A program made the translations under genes and the position numbers. Below are positions 1 to 8,463 of a stretch of DNA of 64,000 nt, one piece after another. The notes beneath the pieces are model-generated. The model made no database searches, was not told the DNA's origin, and saw only the letters and a list, made by a program, of their open reading frames with translations. Position 1 is the stretch's first letter; every line of letters starts with the position of its first letter. Source of the DNA: MPNP01 sp026710155 (GTDB lineage Bacteria; Pseudomonadota; Alphaproteobacteria; Rhodobacterales; Rhodobacteraceae); NCBI GenBank assembly GCA_965200885.1, contig OZ241737.1, positions 1,860,001 through 1,924,000 of the forward strand, read 5' to 3'.

Positions 1-282
1 GAAATACTTGATCATATCCTCGGCGACCTGAAAATCTGCAATAACCCCGTATCTGAGAGGACGGATCACCTCGATTGACTTGGGTGTTCTTCCCTGCATC
101 AGCTTGGCTTCATTGCCAACTGCAAGAACCTTGCGGCTTCCATCTGCGTTATTATAGGCAACGACAGAAGGCTCATCCACAACGATGCCCTCTCCCTTGA
201 CATGAACAAGGGTATTCGCCGTTCCCAGATCTATTGCCAGATCATAGGAAAACAAATTCAAGATACGATGGAGATAATTCAC
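1..282 (-). CDS. mreB: Rod shape-determining protein MreB, N-terminal part (runs off the window)
   Basis: The N-terminal 94 residues of the bacterial actin MreB, which polymerises on the inner membrane and directs lateral wall synthesis. I translated it from a GTG at 282. The start reads LFSYDLAIDLGTANTL, the phosphate-1 loop of the actin fold, then VDEPSVVAYN, GNEAKLMQGRTP and IRPLRYGVIADF, all hallmark MreB segments. The gene leaves the window at base 1. leuA lies upstream on the same strand with 122 bases between, an order common in alphaproteobacteria. A purine-rich AGAGGA sits about 10 bases before the GTG. Identity is secure; the exact start is less so. Confidence 0.95.
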   Translation of the reverse strand, partial: MNYLHRILNLFSYDLAIDLGTANTLVHVKGEGIVVDEPSVVAYNNADGSRKVLAVGNEAKLMQGRTPKSIEVIRPLRYGVIADFQVAEDMIKYF

Positions 283-404
283 GACAAGCCTAATCCTCTG
301 GTGGAAAAATTATAGTATAGATCAAATACATTGTTACACCAATTAGATGGTAAGGGGCTTTATCTGGTTAAAGTGTTTTTCAGAAAAAAACCGCAATCTT
401 TACA

Positions 405-1967
405 TTAAGGCGCCTCTTTCCAGCTTGTCTTGGTTTCTCGTCTTCTAAACAAGTTGTTGAGCGCTGAAACATATGCCTTGACTGAGGCATAAACGGTATC
501 GGTGTCAGCTGATTGCCCCAGAACAAGATTGCCATTTTCCTCAAGTTTTACAGTGACCGTTGCCTGCGCGTCTGTACCCTGGGTTACAGCCTGAACCTGA
601 TAGAGTTTCAATTTGGCCTTGTGGGGAAACAACTTGGTTACAGCCTTGAATGAAGCATCAACCGGTCCATCACCCATGGCCCGTGAGGCCATTTCCTGCC
701 CCTTGACATCCATGATCAATTCAGCACTCTGGGGTGAATCCGAACCACAGACAACCTTGAGGTACTTGACCCGCAGATTATCATCATCGGCCATACCGGT
801 AGATTCACGCATCAAGGCGATGAGATCATCATCATAGACCTCTTTTTTCCGATCAGCCAAATTCTTGAATTTGATAAAAAAATCACTCAGGCGATTATCA
901 CCAATATCATAACCCAAATCTTCCAGTTTCTTTCTCACTGCAGCCCGGCCCGAGTGCTTGCCAAGTACAAGACTTGATTCCAAAAGCCCTATATCTTCAG
1001 GTTTCATGATTTCATAGGTGCCGGCATGCTTGAGCATACCATCCTGATGGATGCCAGCTTCGTGGGTAAATGCGTTTTTACCCACGATTGCCTTGTTGAA
1101 TTGAATGGGGAATCCTGTTGCATCCGAAACCAATCTACTCAGGTGAGTGATCTTGGTGGTATCAATGTTGGTTTTGTAGGGCATGATGTCATTGCGGACC
1201 CTGGTGGCCATGACGATTTCCTCCAAAGCTGCATTGCCGGCCCGCTCACCAAGGCCATTGATAGTGCATTCCACCTGTCTTGCACCGGCATTGACTGCTG
1301 CCAGGGCATTCGCCACTGCCATGCCCAGGTCGTTATGACAATGGGTTGAAATGACAACATTGTCAATTTCGGGAATCCTTTCCCTCAGCATATTGATTAT
1401 GTATGCGCTCTCACCCGGAGCGGTATAACCAACTGTATCGGGAATGTTTATCGTCTTGGCTCCGGCATCAAGAGCGGTCTTTACTGAAAGCGCCAGAAAG
1501 TCATAGTCCGTTCTGGTTCCGTCTTCGGGTGACCACTGAACATCATCAGTAAAGGACAACGCCCGTGTGATCGAGTTATAGATTGCTTCAAGCACTTGGT
1601 CACGGGACATTTGAAGTTTGTACTTCATATGGAGGTCAGATGTCGAAATGAATGTATGGATACGGGGCTTGCGAGCTTTTCTGAGAGCTTCGCCCGCCCG
1701 ATCAATATCACCTGTTGAAGAACGTGCAAGACCGCATACGGTTGCATTTTTGATAATTTCAGAAATTCTGGAGACAGCGATAAAATCTCCCTCGGAAGCT
1801 ATCGGGAATCCTGCTTCAATGATGTCAACACCCATTTCATCGAGTTGCTGCGCGATTTCGATTTTATTCTCCAGGGTCATTGCAGCGCCCGGAGATTGTT
1901 CTCCATCCCGCAATGTTGTATCAAATATGAGTAATTGGTCTTGCCCGCATTTTGTATCTTTTAACAT
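405..1967 (-). CDS. leuA: 2-isopropylmalate synthase
   Basis: Condenses acetyl-CoA with 2-ketoisovalerate, the committed step of leucine synthesis in the cytoplasm. The 520 residues match the normal LeuA length. Visible: FDTTLRDGEQSPG (about 15-27, start of the TIM barrel), the metal-binding HCHNDLG, NGLGERAGNA, and a C-terminal regulatory region of about 130 residues (SADTDTVYASVKAYVSALN) where leucine feedback normally acts. The gene sits behind a leucine-rich leader peptide and hairpins, so transcription is probably attenuated by charged tRNA-Leu supply. mreB follows on the same strand. The ATG at 1967 opens directly into the catalytic domain. Confidence 0.97.
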   Translation of the reverse strand: MLKDTKCGQDQLLIFDTTLRDGEQSPGAAMTLENKIEIAQQLDEMGVDIIEAGFPIASEGDFIAVSRISEIIKNATVCGLARSSTGDIDRAGEALRKARKPRIHTFISTSDLHMKYKLQMSRDQVLEAIYNSITRALSFTDDVQWSPEDGTRTDYDFLALSVKTALDAGAKTINIPDTVGYTAPGESAYIINMLRERIPEIDNVVISTHCHNDLGMAVANALAAVNAGARQVECTINGLGERAGNAALEEIVMATRVRNDIMPYKTNIDTTKITHLSRLVSDATGFPIQFNKAIVGKNAFTHEAGIHQDGMLKHAGTYEIMKPEDIGLLESSLVLGKHSGRAAVRKKLEDLGYDIGDNRLSDFFIKFKNLADRKKEVYDDDLIALMRESTGMADDDNLRVKYLKVVCGSDSPQSAELIMDVKGQEMASRAMGDGPVDASFKAVTKLFPHKAKLKLYQVQAVTQGTDAQATVTVKLEENGNLVLGQSADTDTVYASVKAYVSALNNLFRRRETKTSWKEAP

Positions 1968-2013
1968 TTTGATTAGTCCTGTTTGCTTATCTGGATTTGA
2001 TGGTGCGGAATCT

Positions 2014-2050
2014 CCTCTGAACGATGCACCGGGAACGGTACGCTCAGAGG
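2014..2050 (-). promoter_or_regulatory. leuA attenuator hairpin
   Basis: In the leuA RNA, CCTCTGAGCG (complement of 2041-2050) can pair with CGTTCAGAGG (complement of 2014-2023): ten base pairs with one G-U. The 5' arm contains the UGA stop of the leader peptide, so a ribosome on that stop would block the stem. A competing stem, GGTGC/GCACC, uses bases just downstream and overlaps the loop. No clear U-run follows, so the fold may act on translation of leuA or with a weak terminator. The pairing is seen; the mechanism is inferred. Confidence 0.6.
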
Positions 2051-2115
2051 CTGGTTAGTAGCAGGAGGACTAGTCTGACTACTATCGAATTACAATTTAA
2101 TTGCAAATTTTCCAT
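2044..2115 (-). CDS. Leucine-rich leader peptide upstream of leuA
   Basis: A 23-residue ORF from ATG at 2115 to TGA at 2044, ending about 75 bases before the leuA start. It contains the run LVLLLL and eight Leu codons in all (mainly CUN type), near Val and Ile. This is the classic design of a branched-chain amino acid attenuator: ribosomes stall on Leu codons when charged tRNA-Leu is short, changing the downstream hairpins. The candidate promoter places the transcription start at or within a base of the ATG, so the peptide may be read from a leaderless transcript, as known for the trpE leader peptide of Sinorhizobium. It is too short for ordinary gene finders. Confidence 0.75.
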   Translation of the reverse strand: MENLQLNCNSIVVRLVLLLLTSL

Positions 2116-2121
2116 GGCCAG

Positions 2122-2150
2122 TATGTAAATGATTTTCAAATAAAGTTCAA
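2122..2150 (-). promoter_or_regulatory. Candidate leuA leader promoter
   Basis: On the minus strand TTGAAC (2145-2150) and TACATA (2122-2127) are separated by exactly 17 bases. The expected start point lies seven bases past the -10, at the A of the leader-peptide ATG (2115). Sequence match only. Confidence 0.45.
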
Positions 2151-2159
2151 GAATGAATT

Positions 2160-2430
2160 AGTCCTATGGGGGTGTTTTTCCCATTGTGGTGGATTTTTTC
2201 ATGTAATGACCGAATTTGTTTTTTTGACCTTTTCCGGTTTGCCTCGTCCACCTCCCATTACGATTCTGCCCAAGGGATCAAAACATACAGGGCAGCTTCT
2301 TTTTGGGTAAGGGTCGGGAACACCAAGACCACATTTTTCGAACACGAAGGAGAAGTATTCCCGACAGATGTAAATATAGGCCGGGGAAATGATTTTGACA
2401 AGAAGCAGGTGACGTTTCCCTCAAAGGTCC
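2160..2430 (+). repeat. Decayed repeat, copy 1 (related to 28740-28995)
   Basis: A stretch with no intact gene. It aligns, with frame changes, to the reverse complement of 28740-28995. Shared DNA blocks include AAGGGTCGGGAA followed by CACATTTTTC, then GTATTCCCGA and ATTTTGACAAGA. Translations share PKG.K, F..GEVFP / H.GERVFP and NDFDK / NHFDK. It may be the relic of a coding sequence. The rest of the gap to about 2840 holds only broken reading frames and AT-rich DNA in which I see nothing else. Confidence 0.5.
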
Positions 2431-2844
2431 ATGACGCCTTTTCCGGACTTGTGGAATTGTCCAGTAAATTCTGGAGGCTGGTCAATCCGGCGGCATGGCA
2501 GGGAATGCGTTCGGTCAAGTCAGGTCGTTTTGACCAATCGTGGGAATGTGTTGTGGAAGAACTGGAGAAGGACCCTGCCAATGACAATTGGAATACATGG
2601 CATGGAAAAAGGAGGCCTCTCGAGAAAAAATGCCAATATGCCCCGCCCCCGTTTGTCAACTTAAATATATAAATCTCTTAATAAAGAATCATTCGACAAT
2701 CTGGATTATCAAAGGATTTTTTTTAGAAGATAAAATATTTTACCCAAATTCTCTTTTAAATTATATTTCAGCCATGATTCGGGATAAAAGTAATTTGTTT
2801 CAGTAGTGAAATACATCCAGAAGTTCAATGAATCACAAATCACT

Positions 2845-2869
2845 GGGGATTATATACTTGAATAGATTT
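2845..2869 (+). repeat. Left terminal inverted repeat of hsdS element 1
   Basis: Begins GGGGATTATATACTTG and continues for nine more bases. It pairs with 3499-3523 at 24 of 25 positions, and the target copy AAATCACT abuts it at 2837-2844. Confidence 0.85.
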
Positions 2870-2912
2870 TAAGTTTCGGGATTACATATTTGATCAAGCA
2901 CACCTGAAGCGA

Positions 2913-3412
2913 TCAATCCACCAGTTTGTCGCGGTAATACTCAAACTGCTTCTGCCTCAATTCGATTTCCCTCGCCAATTCCTCCCAGCAACCCAGTTTT
3001 CCAACAATCCCCGCCTGTACCTCGATGGGGGGGGGTGGCTGATTTCAAGATTTTCAAGAACCGCCTTCCGAAGCCCCGGAATGGCATGCCCCCTTCCCGA
3101 TTGGGATGACATGAGAATTCCCTGCCTCTTCTTCAATACATGAAACAGGTGTTTTGTCAGAACATCCGGCGTTTTCGACGCTGCAACACAACAATGGGCT
3201 CCTGCCCAAAACCGAATCGGCATGAAATTCACATGGCCCGCCGATGCACCGCCCTGGCTAATGGCAATGGAATCAGGTTCGGCGTTGAATTGATTGTGAC
3301 GGCCGGATGGCTTGACACCCCCGTTCATGACAGGATACTCCCCTGTCATGACCATGGAGGTTTTATTCAACTGGGTTCCAATCCGGATATCTGCGACATC
3401 TCCAGGTTTCAT
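2913..3412 (-). pseudogene. Type I restriction specificity subunit (HsdS), single-TRD half, frameshifted
   Basis: HsdS subunits select the DNA target of type I restriction-modification. This copy encodes one target-recognition domain, opening MKPGDVADIRIGTQLN and including GEYPVMNGGVKPSG, AISQGGASAGHVNF and RFWAGAHCCV. The normal central helix (EELAREIELRQKQFEYYRDKL) follows, but in another frame. The break falls in a run of nine G on the plus strand (3027-3035). Seven or ten would restore the frame through to TGA at 2913. No hsdM or hsdR is present in the window. Half-size HsdS proteins that dimerise are known, so a restored form could be functional. Confidence 0.75.
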
Positions 3413-3498
3413 CAGGTGGGATTATCCGGATCGGGAGGAAAATTGCAAAGGATGAAACGCTTCATCCAAGATGATATATGATCAAACAATGAATTGCC

Positions 3499-3523
3499 AA
3501 ATCTATTCAAATATATAATCCCC
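3499..3523 (-). repeat. Right terminal inverted repeat of hsdS element 1
   Basis: Its reverse complement begins GGGGATTATATATTTG. It is followed directly by the target copy AAATCACT (3524-3531). Confidence 0.85.
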
Positions 3524-3537
3524 AAATCACTTCAATT

Positions 3538-5676
3538 CTAATTTTCCGCTATGGACCGCTCGATATTTTCTCCATGTGAGAATTCAACATCATAGCGTTC
3601 ACCATCTTTTGTTATCAAAAGACCTTTTCCATGTGGTTTGCCTTGAAGGAACTCACCATCATAGGAGGACCCATCTGCATACATTGCCTTGCCTTCACCT
3701 TCAAACAAACCCTCGTGCCAGTTACCCTCATACATGAAACCATTCGGATTACTTTGGGCCCCATGGCCGGAGAGGACACCCAAGTCAAAATTTCCCTTGA
3801 TTATGGTTCCGTCTGGATAATGAACTTCACCCTGTCCATTAAGAGTGCCGTCTTTCCACTCACCCGTTGACCTTATACCGCCTAGAATAAGGGTTCCCTT
3901 TCCATTGAAATTATTATTCCGAAATTCGCCTTTGTAGTTGTCATCATTTTCAAAAAGGATTTGAACCGTTCCCTCCACAAAACTTCCACCTTTCCAATTC
4001 CCATCAAAAATATTACCACCTTTCCAAGTCATTTTACCAATGCCATCAGGGCTTCCGCTTACAAGATGTCCGGTATAGACAGTTCCATCTGAATAGGTGT
4101 AAGTGCCTATGCCTGTAATTTCTCCGTTCAACCAGTTGCCAACGTAAGAAACACCCTCATTGCTAATATATTTTCCTCCCCCATTCAAAACACCATCCAG
4201 GAAATTGCCCTCATAAATTGTTCCGTTCTGGAATATTTGTTTTCCTTGCCCGGTTTGCTTGCCAGCAAGCCACTCTCCTTCATAACGGAATCCTCCTGCT
4301 ACATCCGTAAGTTGTCCCAGCCCTTCGATACGACCATCAACAAAATTCCCAACATAGATACTGCCATTTGGGAAACTCGTGGTTCCTCGGCCATGAGGTT
4401 GCAACTCTAAATGTTCCCCCTCGTAAACCAAGCCATTGGAGTAGGTGACTTTAAGGCTGGTGGGTATGTTGCCCTCTATCCATTCTCCTTCATACCGGCT
4501 TCCATCTGGAAAGATTAATTTACCTGGTCCATGTTTAATTCCCTCGGTAAATGAGCCCTCGTAAATAGATCCATCGGAATAGGTTTCGGTTCCAGTACCA
4601 TGTCTCATGCCTGCAACCCAGGTACCCTTATATTGGAAATCTTCCGAGATGAATGTTCCCATACCTTGACGAATTCCTTCAACAACATCTCCCTGATAGG
4701 TGGATTTGTCAGGATAGGTTAATTTACCCGAACCTGTCATTTTTCCATTGACCCAATCACCGGAATAGCTGTAACCTTGGTCATTTTTATAGGTCCCCTG
4801 ACCGTTCAAGACACCATCTACAAACTTTCCCGATAGGTTACTTCCATCACTGTAGGTAATTGAAGTGATGGAAGCCAATTCCCCATCCTCCCATCGACCC
4901 TCAATTAATGATCCATTTTCATTCAGATAGGTTCCAAAACCTTCAATCGGACCATTGTCAAAAATTCCCTCAAAGGTTGTTCCATCCATTCGGACAAGCA
5001 CTCCTGTGCCCTTTGGTTGCTGATTGTCAATTTCCCCGGTATAAATGCTGCCATCAGGGTAGACGATTTCCCCCGTACCAGCAATGCGGCCATTTTTCCA
5101 TTCACCGGAATAGGTAAATCCCTCCGGACTTTTGAATATTCCGAACCCTTGCTGGGCGCCGTCAGTAAATTGTCCCTGAAATACCGAGCCATCCTTGTAA
5201 TGAATGGTTGTATCGCCTGATAAAACTCCTTCGGCCCAGGTACCTTCAATGACTTGTCCGTCAACAAATATCCTTTTACCCACCCCGTGCTTTTGATCTG
5301 CGATGAAATGACCTTCGAAAGTACCACCCTTGGAATAGGTTTCAAATCCCTTGCCATGTTTCATGCCATCTTTCCAAAAGCCGTTGTATGAATATCCTGT
5401 TTGATGAGTCACTTCACCCTTGCCATACGCCTTGCCATTGAGGAAAGAGCCAATGTAAACTGTACCATTGCTGAATTCTTCCCTACCCTCACCAGTTCGT
5501 TCGCCCTCGACCCAGTCACCCTCATACACATAGCCGTTGTCAAGGGTCAGGGTTCCCTTGCCATGCCTTTGTCCATCAACAGTATCCCCAACATAATTTC
5601 CATCCTGTGCTAAAACTGCAAGGGGAAATATGGTTAGGAAGGAGATCAGAACACAAGTTCGGTTAAGATATTTCAT
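3538..5676 (-). CDS. Secreted MORN-repeat protein
   Basis: A 712-residue protein made almost wholly of MORN repeats after a Sec signal peptide (MKYLNRTCVLISFLTIFPLAVLA, cut before QDG). The 23-residue unit is of the form Y.G....G...G.G.....G, for example YEGDWVEGERTGEGREEFSNG. About 29 units fit. MORN arrays form long curved beta-sheets; in eukaryotes they bind lipids or act as scaffolds, and in bacteria roles are mostly unknown. There is no catalytic domain at either end. The protein should be periplasmic or exported. It is preceded by a 388-base AT-rich gap and followed closely by the hsdS element. Reading frame and family are clear; function is not. Confidence 0.9.
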   Translation of the reverse strand: MKYLNRTCVLISFLTIFPLAVLAQDGNYVGDTVDGQRHGKGTLTLDNGYVYEGDWVEGERTGEGREEFSNGTVYIGSFLNGKAYGKGEVTHQTGYSYNGFWKDGMKHGKGFETYSKGGTFEGHFIADQKHGVGKRIFVDGQVIEGTWAEGVLSGDTTIHYKDGSVFQGQFTDGAQQGFGIFKSPEGFTYSGEWKNGRIAGTGEIVYPDGSIYTGEIDNQQPKGTGVLVRMDGTTFEGIFDNGPIEGFGTYLNENGSLIEGRWEDGELASITSITYSDGSNLSGKFVDGVLNGQGTYKNDQGYSYSGDWVNGKMTGSGKLTYPDKSTYQGDVVEGIRQGMGTFISEDFQYKGTWVAGMRHGTGTETYSDGSIYEGSFTEGIKHGPGKLIFPDGSRYEGEWIEGNIPTSLKVTYSNGLVYEGEHLELQPHGRGTTSFPNGSIYVGNFVDGRIEGLGQLTDVAGGFRYEGEWLAGKQTGQGKQIFQNGTIYEGNFLDGVLNGGGKYISNEGVSYVGNWLNGEITGIGTYTYSDGTVYTGHLVSGSPDGIGKMTWKGGNIFDGNWKGGSFVEGTVQILFENDDNYKGEFRNNNFNGKGTLILGGIRSTGEWKDGTLNGQGEVHYPDGTIIKGNFDLGVLSGHGAQSNPNGFMYEGNWHEGLFEGEGKAMYADGSSYDGEFLQGKPHGKGLLITKDGERYDVEFSHGENIERSIAEN

Positions 5677-6064
5677 AACTTTTCCTTTTTGAAAGTGTAA
5701 TTTGCCTCAAGACTGTTCCAAAATGAAGTTTCCGGGGATGGTGTATCCAGTTCTAGCATTCACGGATCTGCTGAGAAATACCATAGACCCCATTTAAATT
5801 CAATAATTCTTTGTCAGGAATCTGGCATCAGATTGTCTTACTACCCCAGTAAAAGGTTTGTTTGATGCATGCTTAAAATAATTCGGCATAATTTATAGAA
5901 ACCCACTATATTTTTCACTAAATAAATATCAATCAAACTTAATTTGAGGAAATTAAATCCTATCAATACCATGAATAGGTGATTTAGGATAAATATCGGA
6001 TAATTCACTAACTTATAAAATAAACTAATTACTTATTATAGGTTGGTTCAATCGGGGAAAGTGC
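5677..6064. other. Intergenic, divergent promoters expected
   Basis: AT-rich gap between the divergent MORN gene and the 6065 gene. I see no gene, tRNA or repeat; it presumably holds the two promoters. Confidence 0.5.
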
Positions 6065-6511
6065 ATGGCAGAGCTAAGATTTGAAGGTCAGAATATCAAA
6101 GTCGAGATGGTTGGTTCCGAAGAATTTTTAGAAGAGAAGGGTCAGCAGTTGGTAAACAAGTTGCTGGAACTGGATTCGAAGGTCAAGCCCAGTGAAACAA
6201 AGATAGTGGAAGTACCTGTTGAAATAGGGGAGGAAAATAATCTGGCCCAGTATTTGAGGGCATTCAGTGGCAAGTCGGAGAAGATCAGGTTTTTGGCCAT
6301 CGCCGGCTTTTTGCAGAATAAGGGCATGAAAAGGCTTGAAACCGGTGATATAATCAAGGCCGTCAAACAATCCAACCAGAAACCGTTCAAAAACACCTCG
6401 GATTGCAAAGCAAAGTGCATTCAGGAAGGTACCTGTGCAAAAGATGAAAGGAGAACCTTTTATGTCACCAATTTGGGTTTTGAAATGCTCAAATCGAATT
6501 CTAATTTCTAG
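6065..6511 (+). CDS. Hypothetical protein, two-part, cysteine-containing
   Basis: 148 residues that I do not recognise. The N-terminal third (MAELRFEGQNIKVEMVGSEE) looks like a small beta-rich segment. From about residue 60 (NLAQYLRAFSGKSEKIRFLAIAGFLQ) the protein is helical, with a lysine-rich stretch, then CKAKCIQEGTC (three Cys close together) and a C-terminal FYVTNLGFEML that resembles the wing of a winged-helix fold. No signal peptide or membrane segment. nadE follows on the same strand after about 30 bases, so the two may be cotranscribed. The frame is convincing because codon use matches its neighbours; a DNA-binding role is only a guess. Confidence 0.75.
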   Translation: MAELRFEGQNIKVEMVGSEEFLEEKGQQLVNKLLELDSKVKPSETKIVEVPVEIGEENNLAQYLRAFSGKSEKIRFLAIAGFLQNKGMKRLETGDIIKAVKQSNQKPFKNTSDCKAKCIQEGTCAKDERRTFYVTNLGFEMLKSNSNF

Positions 6512-6542
6512 GTAATGGAAATCAAATAACAGAAGGTATCTC

Positions 6543-8219
6543 TTGTCAGAAGTTTTTCGGATAGCACTTGCCCAATTGAATCCCACTGTCGGTGCCCTCA
6601 ATGGAAATGTCGGCCAAATCAAGCAAACCGTTCTCTCCCTTCAGGAACGCAAGGTTGATTACATCGTCTTTCCTGAATTGTTCCTTTCCGGTTATCCGTT
6701 ACAGGATTTGGTTTCCAAGAAGTCATTTGTTAAGGATTGCATGAACCATCTTGAGAATCTTGCAAGTTGGAATAACGGGTATTCAACCATAGGTGTTGGC
6801 TGTCCCTGGATGGTTGATGAAAATGTTTACAACTGCTTTTTTGTGCTTTCAAAAGGGGAAATTCAGGCCACCATCCAAAAGCACCACTTACCAAATACCG
6901 AAGTGTTTGACGAAATCAGACAGTTTGCATCTGGACAAATAAGTGGTCCTTACCGCATTGGTGATGTTAGGGTAGGCACGCCAATCTGTGAAGATGCCTG
7001 GTATGAGGATATTTGCGAAACCCTGGAGGAATCGGGTGCAGAGATATTGATCGTCCCCAATGGTTCGCCTTATGAGAGAAATAAACTGGACAAACGATTT
7101 AACAGGATGGTTGCCAGGGTGATCGAAACAGGACTCCCCTTGGTTTATGTCAATATGGTTGGCGGTCAGGATGATCAGGTTTTTGACGGAGGTTCATTTA
7201 CTCTTAACGGGGGAGGACGGTTGGCAAGCCAGTTGCCTCTTTTTGATGAAAGGGTTGACATTGTCGAATTTCTTAAAACAAATGAGGGTTGGGAAGCACG
7301 GACAGGTGAATTGGCACCAATTCCAAATGAGGATGAGCAGGATTACAGGGCAATCGTTGAAGGTGTTCGAAACTACATTCAAAAAAGCGGTTTCTCAAAG
7401 GTGGTGCTTGGACTGTCCGGTGGAATTGACAGTGCTTTGGTTGCTACCATTGCTGTTGATGCCATTGGGGCAAAAAACACACGCTGTGTGATGCTTCCTT
7501 CACCATTCACGTCTTCAGAATCCAATTCGGATGCGCTTGAACTTGCCGATAACCTGAATTGCAGGATCGAGGAAATCCAGATTGAACCAATCATGGGACA
7601 GGTGCTGAACTCTCTGGAGCCAGTTTTTGCTGGTAGACCTCGTGATTTGACTGAAGAAAACATACAGTCAAGGATTCGAGGTCTGCTCCTTATGGCCCTT
7701 TCAAACAAGTTTGGAGAAATTTTGTTGACTACCGGAAACAAATCGGAAGTGGCAGTAGGTTATTCAACGATATATGGTGATATGGCCGGTGGATATAATC
7801 CCATCAAGGATTTATACAAAACAAAGGTAAACAAACTTTGTCAGTGGAGAAATGAGAATTACAGGAAATGGATGATGGGATCCAGGGGAGAGGTGATTCC
7901 ACAGCAAATCATTTCCAAACCACCCACAGCCGAACTCAGGGAAAATCAAAAGGATACGGACAGTTTGCCTCCCTATGAAGTCCTGGATCAGATACTCGAA
8001 ATGTTGATTGACAGGGATCAATCAGTTTCCGAGGTTGTCAGCAAGGGATTTGATTTGGAACTGGTTCAGAGGGTTGAACAGCTGATATACAGGTCAGAGT
8101 ACAAGAGGTTTCAATCAGCGCCTGGCGTTAGGTTGACAGGAAGGGCTCTATGGTTGGATCGTCGATACCCCATTGTAAATCAATGGAGAGATTCGACCAA
8201 TCTATCAACTTCGAAATAA
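6543..8219 (+). CDS. nadE: Glutamine-dependent NAD+ synthetase
   Basis: Amidates nicotinic acid adenine dinucleotide to NAD+, the last step of NAD synthesis, taking ammonia from glutamine. 558 residues in two domains. The N-terminal nitrilase-type glutaminase has its Glu in FPELFLSGYP, Lys in IQKHHLP and Cys in GTPICEDAW. The C-terminal ATP-pyrophosphatase domain carries LGLSGGIDSALVA (about 290) and TTGNKSEVAVGYSTIYGDMAGG. The start is a TTG at 6543 with AGAAGG about eight bases before it; no ATG fits the conserved N-terminus. Decayed IS DNA follows the stop. Confidence 0.96.
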   Translation: MSEVFRIALAQLNPTVGALNGNVGQIKQTVLSLQERKVDYIVFPELFLSGYPLQDLVSKKSFVKDCMNHLENLASWNNGYSTIGVGCPWMVDENVYNCFFVLSKGEIQATIQKHHLPNTEVFDEIRQFASGQISGPYRIGDVRVGTPICEDAWYEDICETLEESGAEILIVPNGSPYERNKLDKRFNRMVARVIETGLPLVYVNMVGGQDDQVFDGGSFTLNGGGRLASQLPLFDERVDIVEFLKTNEGWEARTGELAPIPNEDEQDYRAIVEGVRNYIQKSGFSKVVLGLSGGIDSALVATIAVDAIGAKNTRCVMLPSPFTSSESNSDALELADNLNCRIEEIQIEPIMGQVLNSLEPVFAGRPRDLTEENIQSRIRGLLLMALSNKFGEILLTTGNKSEVAVGYSTIYGDMAGGYNPIKDLYKTKVNKLCQWRNENYRKWMMGSRGEVIPQQIISKPPTAELRENQKDTDSLPPYEVLDQILEMLIDRDQSVSEVVSKGFDLELVQRVEQLIYRSEYKRFQSAPGVRLTGRALWLDRRYPIVNQWRDSTNLSTSK

Positions 8220-8297
8220 CCCATCATTGATTTACGGGTTGTGGTACCACAGCCCACTCTCGATGTATGATTGAATCCCTGTGGTTTGGGTCATCAA

Positions 8298-8450
8298 TCA
8301 AAGTCGCCATCCATGCTGGATATTGACCCTTACATCATCCAGGGTTTCAAAGAACCGATTGGCATGGTGGTTGGTTTTCAAATAATTATAGACGGTTTCC
8401 ATGGGATTGAGGTCCGGGGAAGGGAGATAATGCAACAGGGAAAGATTGAC
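8298..8450 (-). pseudogene. IS630-family transposase C-terminal relic
   Basis: The minus strand reads LHYLPSPDLNPMETVYNYLKTN then HANRFFETLDDVRVNI to a stop at 8298. LP.YSP.LNP.E..W..LK is the C-terminal signature of IS630-family DDE transposases, around the last catalytic Glu. Only this end survives. It abuts a fragment of an unrelated regulator (8464-8580), so the element was cut and joined to other debris. Confidence 0.65.
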
Positions 8451-8463
8451 TGGAACCTTCACT

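Larger units (their letters stand above)
2845..3523. mobile_element. hsdS cassette element 1 (TIR-bounded, 679 bp, no transposase)
   Basis: A small transposon-like unit. Its ends are 25-bp inverted repeats (2845-2869 and 3499-3523, 24 of 25 matching) starting GGGGATTATATACTTG. Immediately outside both ends lies the identical 8-mer AAATCACT (2837-2844 and 3524-3531), as expected of a target-site duplication. The only cargo is one target-recognition half of a type I restriction specificity subunit. A second, degenerate end-like sequence (CGGGATTACATATTTG at 2877) lies inside the left end and matches the outer end of the second cassette at 59754. The right target copy ends six bases before the stop of the MORN gene. 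It would need a transposase supplied from elsewhere. Confidence 0.85.

Noticed and set aside
3538..5676. CRISPR-like periodic DNA
   Set aside because: The 69-base periodicity is the codon pattern of MORN repeats in one open frame; units are not identical and there are no spacers.
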